Below are positions 43,850 through 54,051 of a stretch of 64,000 bases of DNA, one piece after another. The notes beneath the pieces are model-generated. The model did not search any database. It saw only the letters and a program-made list of their open reading frames with translations, and was not told where the DNA came from. A program made the position numbers and the translations under genes. The first letter of the stretch is position 1. Every line of letters starts with the position of its first letter. Source of the stretch: Galaxea fascicularis (lineage: Eukaryota > Cnidaria > Anthozoa > Scleractinia > Euphylliidae); contig OX419345.1 in NCBI GenBank assembly GCA_948470475.1, positions 7,793,090 to 7,857,089 of the forward strand. The letters are read 5' to 3'.

Positions 43850-44015
43850 TCAGGGGGGATAGCACCCCCAACTTAGAAAGTGGGGAGGACGGGGGACAAG
43901 GTAGGGGAGGGGGGTCAGAATCTCCCGCTTCCCGCACCCTGCTCTCCTGATTCCCGCACCTTTATCTCTCGACTCCCGCCCTTTTTCAGTCCTCCTCCCG
44001 TCCCCTGTAAATTAG
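43850..44015. repeat. GC-skewed low-complexity tract downstream of gene 1
   Basis: A purine-rich block (GGGGAGGACGGGGGACAAGG) switches to repeated CTCCCGC-type pyrimidine words. Similar pyrimidine words form a larger array at 50,985-51,180. Confidence 0.7.
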
Positions 44016-45029
44016 GAGAGTCAAAACACATCCTAATCAGTTAGCTACTTAATCCTTAGTGTTTCTTTTCTTTTTAAAGAATTTGCCCAAGATCGATTAA
44101 CATTATCATATGCTCTCAGTTTAATGAAGTTTTGACGTACTTGTTTATCTTGTTTAGCCCATTATCACATCAGATTTGTTTCTGACATCCGCTCTCAGTG
44201 ACTTCGGAATTAATAGTTCTAACTTGCAGTTCTGAATTGTCTCGTGTTCTGATAAATACGCGTTTGTTGCGATCATATCATGACAAATATGGAATGGCAT
44301 ATGACGCATTGCAGGCCAAATTCCAAGCAGATTTTTGTTATTTCCTCCGAGGAATTTGGGGCTTTTGTGTTTGAGAGTAATTGTGTAATATAGTGTCCAC
44401 GGCATTAAGTAACGATTGCAAGGAAAATCTCGAAATACAACAATGATCGCTGTTGTAAGCTAACACCTACCGTGTAATTCAAAATCTTTAGAACCAATCT
44501 TCTCTTTGTTTTTGATCAAGTCGTTCCTGATTGCTGCACAAGCAGTTTGCCCACCTGTTCTTATTGGGATTGATTTTGTTTTGTCTAAAAGAAAAAACTG
44601 GGTCGTAAAACGAAGCACTCCACACTCTTCAGCGCGTTGATTGAAACAGCATTCGACTGTCCTTCCTAAGAAGGCCTTCCATGCACGGACCTATCGACAA
44701 AAAAGACTCTTTTTCAATAACGGATGAACGCTGATAGAAAGCGTTTATTTTGCTCAAATGTGTCAACACTTTTGTCCATTATTGTACATCCAGCAATTTT
44801 CCCCCGTGGTAAAAGGCATTATGGCTAATGCACGCGATCAAGAAGCTTGTACGACCTTGTAGAAGCAGGTTTCAATGAGACTATCAAGTCTGCTGGTCAC
44901 AATCTTTCGTTTATGAGCGAAATTCTAATATTACTCGGTTACTAGTTTCAGAGAATGTCTGTAGAATAAATCCCGTGGGCTTTTGCTCAAGGAGGCAAAC
45001 GACCGAGTGAGTGTGTTCAGTGATCCATA

Positions 45030-45140
45030 AAGGTGGGCACACACGAGGGGACTAGTCCCTGCGACTAGTCCCTTGAAGAATTTACACGAAGGGACTGGTC
45101 CCCGGTTGCAGGGACTAGTCCCCTCGTGTGTGCCGACCTT
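45030..45140. repeat. Foldback element with ACTAGTCCC palindromes
   Basis: AAGGTGGGCACACACGAGGG...GACTAGTCCC pairs with GGGACTAGTCCCCTCGTGTG; GGGACTAGTCCC-like words occur three times. Confidence 0.85.
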
Positions 45141-45229
45141 AAAGAGCACAAAAAATGTTTTTCGTAGGCGGGGTTTAAAAACGAACTGGGGTAAGCATGA
45201 AAACAAAGTTGTAAAACTATAAATGAGAT

Positions 45230-45293
45230 AAGATTAGACCAGATTAGACCAGATTAGACCAGTTAAGATAAACCAGATAAGATTAGTTATTCT
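45230..45293. repeat. Tandem repeat, 11-bp unit
   Basis: AGATTAGACC(A) repeated about four times followed by diverged units (AGTTAAGATAAACC). Confidence 0.85.
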
Positions 45294-45942
45294 GAGTAAC
45301 GAAGATTAATGATGTGATTTATATTCTTGGTTTTTACGTCACGCAAGTAAAAATTAAAATCGCTCATTATTCAATAATTCAAGTCAAGAAATTGTCAAGG
45401 TATTGTAGAAAAATATAAATAAATAACATGTTAAAGTTTCAGGACTGTGCAATATTCCGTACTTGACTTATTCGGCAAAATATATCACTCAAAATTACAG
45501 AGAACAGTATGGAAGAGCCATGTTGTTGTACATGGCGGCCGGATACCATTGGAAACATCTGGAGTTTACTCTGGCTACGTTAAAACTTTTCGTCTCTCTG
45601 TTGAACATACAAACACTGTGTTTTTTTACGATTTCTGTGATATTCTTAAAAATTGGCAAACGTATTGATTTTCCCCTCAGTTACTTCCAAACAGTAGGTG
45701 GATTACAGGATTTTACAGTTGTCAGAAAACTGAGTAATAGCGGAGTTCAGGCGGCCCGAAGAGCCGTCAAGCGGAGCACTATTCTGATAGAAAGCCGTAA
45801 ACTGCTTTTCTCAAGGTAATCATGGCTAGCGGTATTGCTCGTGGGCGCGACTGCACGACGACGAAGTCGCCCAATAATTAATAATAACCTAATAATATTG
45901 TAAATAGTTTGAACCCAGGAGTCATATCATAATTAAGTGGAG

Positions 45943-47078
45943 TACGATCGTCCGGGTGAGTGTAGTCCTGAGAAGGACTGTTTGTGGTGACATTGACTGA
46001 CGGTTCGACAACCTGAGCGGAAGTCATCATCAGAGTCAAGTGATTTGTGTAGCGTCAGTAGATACTCTGGTCGTTGCCTGTGATTGGTCAATGAAGTCGT
46101 GATGTTATTGGTCGACTGTCAGTTAAGCCTAGTTGTCCGCGGCATTGGCTGTGAAGACTGTACACAGGGATTGGTGTGTTTCGATCCGTCTTTTGTAAGA
46201 CTAATGTCTGTACGTGTGTCTTTGTCGGTCAGTCTGTTGTTTGTCCGTTGTTTATGTCGTCGACAAGTCGTTTGCAAGGTGCGGGAAGTTGTTTTAGTGG
46301 TGTCTGTTCTAAGTTAGTAAACTAGCTTTTCAGTACGATCCGTTGGTAGTAATTAGTACTGTATGTAACGAATTCAGCAGAGTCCCAGTCGATTCTGTGG
46401 TTTGTCTGTAAATGGTGTTCAGCAATGCTATTGTTGAGGTCACCATTTCTTGTCGCTCGTTTGTGTTCAGTCAGTCTTACGTTCAAGTTTCTGCCGGTCT
46501 CACCGATATAGGTGGCCTGGCAGTCGCAGCATTTGATCTTGTAAACTGCTCCTTGTCTGTCCTTAGGTTCGTCTTTGCCCTTAACGTTCGTCAGTAGTTG
46601 TCGTAAAGTGGTGATGGGTTTGTGAGCAACACGGATGTTGTAGGGCTGTACGATGCGTGCAATGGTTTCAGATGTGCCTTTGATGTAAAGTATCGTAGCT
46701 GTAGTGACAGGCCTCGCGTTGGTGTTGGTAACGTTAGGTTCTGCACAGTAGGTGTTGCGTCTAACGAAGTCGCGGTTGTAGTTGTTTTTACTGAAAACGT
46801 TAAGTACTCGCGTTCGTCTTTTAAACTGTCGTGTGAGTCGCAAACTAGTTTCGCTCGTCTCGTTAGGGTACGTATTGTCGTTGCTTTGTGTGAAGTAGGG
46901 TTGTAAGAGCATTCGTCAAGTAGTCGGTCAGTATGCGTAGGTTTCCTGCAAATCGTAGTTCGTAGTTGTTTGTTGTCACGGGTAACCAAGCAGTCTAGAA
47001 AAGGTATCTTAACATTGTCCTCTATCTCCTTGGTTAACTGGATGGGGTCGTTCTGTCTGTTGACGAGTTTCGTGACTT
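45943..47078 (-). mobile_element. Penelope-like element, 5'-truncated copy 1
   Basis: Minus-strand coding remains of a Penelope-like retroelement. They contain the end of the reverse transcriptase region (IPFLDCLVTRDNKQLRTTIC, RKPTHTDRLLDECSYNP) and a GIY-YIG endonuclease (CCDCQATYIGETGR, RLTEHKRATRNGD, YYQRIVLKS). The two parts are split by frameshifts, and the catalytic YVDD portion is absent. The 5' end stops inside another repeat at about 47,078. The non-coding tail runs to about 45,943 and aligns with copy 2. Confidence 0.85.
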
Positions 47079-47215
47079 CATTCCTTCCTTGCTCTCTAGG
47101 TCGACACGACAACATGCCATGTGCCGAGGCTACATCCTCGTCCATCGCCAGAAAATACTGATTCCTAGACTGATTTTAATTTCTTACAAAAATATCAGTT
47201 GCATCAGGCCTTCCA
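47079..47215 (-). repeat. Dispersed repeat fragment, shared with 58,015-58,215
   Basis: On the minus strand it reads TTTTCTGGCGATGGACGAGG, then GATGTAGCCTCGGCACATGG and GAGAGCAAGGAAGGAATGAAG. The same sequence occurs on the plus strand near 58,130-58,215 and more weakly back to 58,015. Penelope copy 1 begins exactly where the similarity stops. Probably part of a DNA transposon coding region (MDE..DVASAHG); family not determined. Confidence 0.65.
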
Positions 47216-47313
47216 GGCGACGTCTACACATAAATTTGAGAAGCTGCAATTCCGCCACATGTATTCCCTCATATATTCGTGTGTCAACGTTTATTTTTTG
47301 GTGCCGAGTTTGT

Positions 47314-47523
47314 TCAGCCAGCAAGACCGTAGGTCAAATATGGATGAACTAGTGACTTATAGATATTCAAAAGTATTGGTCGAGGTACAATGTGGCGTAG
47401 CTTTGCAATCAGCCCAACATTTTTGCTAATTTTTGTAACAATAGAATCAATGTGATATTTCCAAGAGAGATTCTGATCAATGAGAACGCCCAGATATTTT
47501 CTACTCGTTAATAAACTAGTCAA
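47314..47523 (-). mobile_element. Non-LTR retrotransposon RT fragment
   Basis: Reads RKYLGVLIDQNLSWKYHIDS, KISKNVGLIAKLRHIVP and LLNIYKSLVHPYLTYG. This is the conserved C-terminal thumb region of jockey/CR1-type reverse transcriptases. Sequence 3' of it is full of stops. It is a short fossil directly beside the repeat into which Penelope copy 1 inserted. Confidence 0.8.
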
Positions 47524-48267
47524 ACAAGTTTTACTTACTAGTGATACTCACCTTAGGCAAACCGATTTCCCAGCCACGAAAAGGGCAAACAATTGCAAGT
47601 CACCACAATCAAATTGACCACGTCTCAAGAAGACAAATCCTTTGAATAATAAGAACCCTCAATCCACAGAATTCATTTGTCTGGCTCAACTAATTCAGGG
47701 GGTAGCTTCCCCCCCCTGCTCACCCCGTCTAGCTAAGGCCCTGATATAGCTAGTTTCACAAAATGATGTTTTCATTAAATACACCAAAACTGACGATCGC
47801 TATACTAAACCGTCGCTAATTTTATCTGCCGACCCGTTTCCTCCAGTAACGAAAGACTCATCAGAGAGTTTGCAAATTGAATTGAGAATTTATTTTACAA
47901 TTAATTTTCACAGTGAAAATAATGTCGTTGTGAGAGTTGCACTCTGAAGAAATACTCGCAGGGTTTGACTTTAATTTCTGTTCGGATTAAACGTTAAACC
48001 GGCTCGTGAAATCACGAACAATAAGGGATTTGTGTACCAAAATTTAAGTAAACGCGATAAATTGATATGCCGCTGAATATAGAGAGATTTCGCAAAATCG
48101 TTAAATGTACATGTCGCCAAACTTTTAAGGCTACCATAGCGGGAAAAAATCGTTGCAGTAGAGTGCTTTAGAAGCCGACATCATGTGTAAATTCCTTTAG
48201 CAACAACGGTAAATCTGTGGGTAGTGAAGTACTCAAACTATAAAAAAATTACTAGTTATCCCTGAGG

Positions 48268-48330
48268 CCTGGTTGTTCGAAAGACGGATTAACGATAATC
48301 CAAGATTAAAAATTAACCAAGGAGTTTATG
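48268..48330. repeat. MITE end fragment (family of 22,023)
   Basis: CCTGGTTGTTCGAAAGACGG, ATTAACGATAATCCAAGATT and ACCAAGGAG match one end of the 22,023/56,314 family; the other end is not present nearby. Confidence 0.72.
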
Positions 48331-48607
48331 AATGCATTACCCATGCAATTACTGTAGTGACAATGCTTAGATACATGTAGTAGAAAGAAAATGAAGCATA
48401 GCGTTTTAGGTCGTCACTACGGTTTTTTTTAAATTTATAGCTATATCAAGGTTGGTTTACTATGCGGGGAACGTGTGAACGTTTTCGCGTTTGTTTGGGG
48501 CTCCCGAGGGTACTAACATAAGTAGCATGCACATGGTTTGAAATTTAATGCAAGGTCAGACAAGCAACTACAAACGTAGGTTTTCGCTCTTGAAAAATAC
48601 CACTGTC

Positions 48608-49398
48608 ATGTCTTCAATAGTAATAGCTTTGTTAGAAGCCACTTTCGGCTTGCTTGTAAGTAAAGCCAGATACAGGGTAGCTGAATAATTGAAAGAAGGC
48701 GATGCGACGGATCAAACAATCCGAGATTTGATTGCCAGGGAAATCGACGATATCAAATTTAAGTAGGACGGGCTATCACGAATGGATCTTCTGGTAGCAA
48801 GAGACGCTTTTGAAACTGGCGTTAAGCATCTGAATCAAGCGCTCAATACCAGAGAGGCAGCGGAAAAAAAATTTAAAGAAGTTAACTTGCGTCATCCAGC
48901 TCTGCTGCCGTAAAGACGGTAGCTCTCGCTGCGGAAGTAAAAAATATGGAACTGTCAGAGTTTGAAGAAATAGCCAGAGCACTTTCTCAAGGAAAAGAAC
49001 GATTCAAGATGGCTCGTGAAAAAGCAACAGAAGCATTAAATGATGAAGCTCTGAACACTTTTGACCGTATAACTGCCATTCGATTTCGTGTCATGGCGAT
49101 CAAGTGGGGAGACTGTGGTTAAGGCAACCTATCATCACTATCTGTAGAGAGTGTCCTGAAAAGTGCATTACCCGAATCCGAACAATGTCTTGAGAAACTC
49201 CACACCCTGCTAGATGTTCAGAACAACTTTAAAGTTGAGCTCGACGAAAGCTTCCTAAACATCAAGGCTTGTTTTGGTAAAAATGAATGTGGAAGAATAA
49301 TATCCGCCGTCTGCCATGTAAACCGGGTCACTTTGTCCTCTGGGCCTCGCTATAGAGCTGAATTGTGGCCTATTGAAAATTTCGTTTTTAAATATTAG
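48608..49398 (+). pseudogene. Decayed copy of a cnidarian helical protein family
   Basis: Starting at an ATG, the frame reads MSSIVIALLEATFGLL, then after a stop LKEGDATDQTIRDLIAREID, a second stop, and DLLVARDAFETGVKHLNQAL. After a frameshift near 48,890 it reads VALAAEVKNMELSEFEEIAR and REKATEALNDEALNTFDRIT, then a stop at about 49,120 and further homologous sequence to SAVCHVNRVTLSSG. From memory, this matches the N-terminal helical region of a large coral/anemone family, often followed by a C-terminal propeller. At least three in-frame stops and one frameshift make it non-functional. Confidence 0.7.
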
Positions 49399-52300
49399 TC
49401 GTTTGATCTTCAATCGATTTGTTCCGGTTAATATATTAAATGCAACTTTAAAATCGCACTATACCTTTAATAAGTCTTAAGATACAACTTAACAGGAAAA
49501 ATAATGACCTTTTGAAGATACGGTCCCAGGCGCTATTCACCGGGAAATGGCGTTTCCTAACTTCACTGGTCCCGAGAAATTATCGATTAGCACCCACAAG
49601 CCAATCAAATTTACTCTCGCATATGAATAATTAAACTCCAGATTTAAACTAAGAATCGTACTCAGATGCTGATCAACAATATCACAATCCATTCTTAATG
49701 CATCGCGAACCGCCTCAAAGCTGCTCGAAGCATAAAACCTGGCTTAGGGCCACGCAAATTTCTGATTCCACGGGAATAGGTTGTGAGCGACGTGTGGAGT
49801 TTTCCACTGTTCTTCTAATAAAGTTCTATATGTTCACACTTCTCTGGAGGAAAACAATATTGATGAAAACGAATCGATCCAACACAAGCTATGAGCGAAA
49901 AAAAAAATCATGCATAAAGAAGCAGAAAATCCCAACCCCATAACATTTGTAATGGTCCGTGTTGTATATGAGGTCTGAAAATAAAATAAAGCGTGAAGAG
50001 AAAACAAGAAAAAGGCACGAATCCCTGTTTTGACACTCTGCTCTCGAGTTGCGTATCGCGCTTCTTGCCATTTTTTTTCTCTCGCTGTTTTGTTAAAAAT
50101 TGTGATTGGTCGGATATGATTAGTTTAGTTTTGGTTGCAATAAAAGCCATTGCAAATAAACCGCTTCTGTTGCTGAGATCAGTTCAATCAAGCACCCTTC
50201 AATCACGAAATCGAATGTAAATTCAATTTAGCAGCAAACAGGCGATTCTGAATCGCTCAGGTCACTTTGTACTGGTTGACAGTTTTTGGCACTTCAAGCG
50301 TTTCAGTGCAGCAATGTAAATATTACTTAAAGATGCTGTTACGGACACCGGGACGTCTGGTCTGCGAATCCTTTCAAATGTGACTACGTTGACGGTATTG
50401 CTAGACTATCAACGTGCCTATTCAACGGTGATATGATGTGAGTTATATTCCAAATGCTCGATGGGATCATGAGGCAAACCTAGATTCAAAAGGTAAGGCT
50501 ATCATTAGTAAGTGTGTTATTATCTGCAGTTGCTGAAATATAAAGCTAACTTCTGCATGTTTTAATTTCTTGCCTGACTAAACCTGATTAAATTTCGTCC
50601 GTCAAAGCACGCACAGTAACCAGAATTGGCGCACGACACAAATATGATTGAATTGCTAAATTATTTTTCAGAGTTTTCCACTCACACAAACCAAACCTCT
50701 CTCATGCATGGTGCTGTTGGGATATATTTCTTTCATAGTTAGAAACAGGAAAATGATATAGAAGATAAACCTTTCCGTTAAAAGAGCTTCTCTAAAAAAC
50801 GTAAGACACATTCAGTATTTCTGAAATTGTATATATTGGTTTTTTTTCTTACATTTAACTTTATGAAAATCTCACAAATTTAGTTGTCTCTTGTAATTTC
50901 GCCATGATCGCGATTCTTTGTTTGACAGTGTTGTAGTGAATTTCTTAGGGCCTCACAGAGGGGGGAGGAACAGGGGAGTAAATCTCCCTTCTCCCTACTT
51001 TCTGAGCCAATTTCTCCCTCCTCCCTACTCATCCAGGTCCATCCAGTTCAATTCTCCCTACTCCCAACTTTTCTTTTTCTCCCTCCTCCCTACTTTCCCC
51101 CCCTATTTTTCCCTCCTCCCAACTTTTTTTGGGCCATTTCTGCCTCCTCCCTATTCTGTTCCTCCCCCCTCCTCACAATTTTGGAGACAGACAACACCGA
51201 TAAATGATTAAGGATCTCTCAATTTTATCGCTGTCAAATTCCGATATGATCATGACGATGTGCACGGAAATATTGTGTTAATTTTGTTAAGGCTTTACAA
51301 TTTTAGAAACAACATATATAGTTGAGATACTATTACTTGCTAACGTCAGTGTAACTTCGTTGACACGTTCTTTTTTCGGTTGATTACTTAAGAGTCAGCT
51401 GGCAGCGTTGGAAAACGTTACCTTGCGAATAATTTGTTAAAAGTTGAAAATCGGACTTTATCTGAGAAGGTGGTTCTGTAGTTTCAGATTTTACACTTGC
51501 ACCTTAACTTGTCAGATCAGCGGAACAGTTACATTTGTAATCTGGAAATCAAGTGAAAGATTCATTACGAACTTGGGTGCTATTTATACAAACAAAAACC
51601 GAAATCAATTTAGCGACCCGGTTTAAGATTGGCCTTAAATTACTAAGATCATTCGGTCAGTTTAAAATGAAAAATGTTATTTGGAGCAATTTGGTCCTGA
51701 CGGAAGCCTTTAAAAAAATGAATGCAGTTTTGTTGTCCAATCGATGACTTTTTTTTTCCAAAATCACAATGTTAATTTATTTTCTTTAACAGTCGCTACC
51801 GACAGGATGGAAATACCCATCGAGAACATCAAATAAACTAGTTTGACATTTGACATTAAACCACTGCCGAAGTCAAGCCTACTCTGAAAACCAATCTTTT
51901 TGGTCATCTGAAAAGACTAAAAACTGCCCACGACTTATTCTTAAATCTGTTATGTTACACGGGTATAAGCTAAATCTTAATTCGAAAAAACACGCGAAAA
52001 CAGGATTTAAATAAGCGATACTTTTTTCGGGAAAGAAAAAGTCATGAAATTAAATTGACAACACTGGGTTGTTTGTTCTAAGGAAAAATTTCCGGTCTTA
52101 TTTAAGATATTTTGGAAGAAAAACTTGCCGGAATATTATCCGTCCGAGATTTCCTTGAGAAATGATATGAAGAAAAAAAATACTCTTGAGGCTAATCCAT
52201 CCAGTCCACAAAAAATTGGTAAATGGACCATGATTTATTCCTAGACAAGTCGCAAACTGAGAGCTCGTTTAAAGAAAAGAAAATCTTAGAGGATTTTTCC

Positions 52301-52419
52301 TTTCATGAAGTTTCTTGTCATCATTTAAATCTGATATAACTAAACGTGTCTACTCGATGCTTATACAACACTGACTCAATATATATAATCGTAACTTGAT
52401 GGTTTGAACGAAGGGATCA
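49399..52419. other. Intergenic, no gene recognised
   Basis: AT-rich with a pyrimidine array (below). No exon with convincing homology. Possible 5' UTR exons of the second glycine-rich gene cannot be recognised from sequence alone. Confidence 0.5.
50965..51180. repeat. Pyrimidine-rich degenerate tandem array
   Basis: TTCTCCCTCCTCCCTACTTT-type words recur about eight times on the plus strand, giving strong strand asymmetry. Not coding. Confidence 0.85.
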
Positions 52420-53935
52420 TACGATCGTCCGCATGATTGTAGTCCTGAGATCGACTGTTTGTGGTGACATCGACTGGCGTTTCGACAACCTGAGCGGAAG
52501 TCATCCTCAGAGTCAAGTGATTTGTGCAACGTCAGTAGATGGTATAAATACTCTCGTCGTTGATGTTATTGGTCAACGAAGTCGTGATGTTATTGGTCGA
52601 CTGCCAGTTAAGAGTAGTTGTCAGTGATTGGTGCGTTTCGATCCGTCTTCTGTTAGTCTAATGTGTGTACGTGTTTTGTTAGTAAAATTAGTCGGTCTGT
52701 TGTTTGTCTGTTGTAAACAGTGATTGGTGCGTTTCGATCCGTCTTTTGTTAGACTAATGTCTGTACGTGTGTAGTTGTCGGTCAGTCGGTTGTTTGTCCG
52801 TTGTTTATGTCGTCGACAAGTCGTTTGTGAGGTGCGGGAAGTTGTAGGCAACGGTTTAGTGGTGTCTGTTCTAAGTTAGCTTTCCAGTACGATCCGTTGG
52901 TAGTAATTAGTACTGGATGTAACGAATTCAGCAGAGTCCCAGTCGATTCTGTGGTTTGTCTGTAAATGGTTGTCAGCAATGTTATTGTTGAAGTCACCAT
53001 TTCTCGTTGCTCGTTTGTGTTCAGTCAGTCTTACGTTCAAGTTTCTGCCGGTCTCACCGATATAGGTGGCCTGGCAGTCGCAGCATTTGATCTTGTAAAC
53101 TGCTCCTTGTCTGTCTTTTGGTTCGTCTTTGTCCTGAACGTTCGTCAGTAGTGATGATGGGTTTGTGAGCAACACGGATGTTGTAGGGCTGTACGATGCG
53201 TGCAATGGTTTCAGATGTGCCTTTGATGAGAGGTATCGTAGCTGTAGTGACAGGCGTTGCGTTGGTGTTGGTAACGTTAGGTTCTGCACAGTAGGTTGTA
53301 CATCTAACGAAGTCGCGGTTGTAGTTGTTTTTACTGAAAACGATGTTGAAGTACTCGCGTTCGTCTTTTAAACTGTCGTATGAATCACAAACTAGTTGCG
53401 CACGTCTCGTTAGGGTACGTATTGTCGTTGCTTTGTGTAAAGTAGGGTTGTAAGAGCATTCGTCAAGTAGTCGGCCAGTATGCGTAGGTTTCCTGTAAAC
53501 CGTAGTCCGTAGTTGGTTGTTGTCACGGATAACCAAGCAGTCCAGCAAAGGTATCTTACCATTGTCCTCGATCTTCTTGGTGAACTGGATGTGGTCGTTC
53601 TGTCTGTTGAGATGTTCGTGAAACTCGTCGATTTCGTTTTTGTGTAGGGCTGTAAAAGTGTCGTCGACGTAGCGTAGCCAGAGTGGTATTGTTCGTTTGT
53701 AAGTTGCTAGGGCTTGTTCCTCGATGTTTTACATGGTGAACCCATAGCTGTCCCATGCAACTGTTTGTAGTGTTTGCCGTTGTACTGGAAGTAGGTAGAC
53801 GTAAGGCAGAGGTTCAGTAAGTCCATTAGGTCGTTCGTAGGTAGTGGCAGTTGTAAAGTGGAGTTGTTGATGGCAGTCTCAGTGCAGTCTAGGGCCAGTT
53901 GAAGTGGAATATTGGTGAACAGTGGAAAACCATTT
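52420..53935 (-). mobile_element. Penelope-like element, 5'-truncated copy 2
   Basis: Longer than copy 1. Minus-strand frames show HGTAMGSP (RT motif 4 region), LWLRYVDDTFTALHKNE with the catalytic YVDD, IPLLDCLVIRDNNQ, RKPTHTGRLLDECSYNP, and the GIY-YIG part (CCDCQATYIGETGRNLNVRL). About 36 bases between GTAMGSP and NIEEQALATYK are missing, and there are several frameshifts, so it is inactive. It is truncated upstream at about 53,935, only about 120 bases from the ATG of the second glycine-rich gene. Confidence 0.87.
52621..52815. repeat. Local tandem duplication inside Penelope-like copy 2
   Basis: The block starting CAGTGATTGGTGCGTTTCG occurs at 52,622 and again at about 52,718, each followed by ATCCGTCTT, TAGTCTAATG or TAGACTAATG, and GTACGTGT. 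The two units are about 96 bases apart. Copy 1 of the element has only one unit, so the duplication arose in this copy or its parent. Confidence 0.7.
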
Positions 53936-54051
53936 TTTTCAAGTCATTCTATTCAGTCACTAACTGTTGTGCCTTTAAAGGCTTCTAGGGCTGAAAGCCA
54001 AACCGAGTTCTTACCATGACCCTGTAATTTTGTTTTCCCAGGAATCAAACG

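Larger units (their letters stand above)
43819..45942. other. Intergenic, no gene recognised
   Basis: Holds the skewed tract, a foldback (45,030) and a short tandem repeat (45,236). A plus-strand open stretch at 45,463-45,819 has no recognisable motif and sits beside mobile elements, so I did not call it. Confidence 0.5.

Noticed and set aside
45463..45819. 118-codon plus-strand open frame next to Penelope copy 1
   Set aside because: No recognisable motif, no splice structure, overlapping alternative frame of similar length.
46084..47352. Plus-strand open frames rich in Val/Ser/Arg across the Penelope copies
   Set aside because: They are antisense shadows of the GIY-YIG and RT coding regions on the minus strand.
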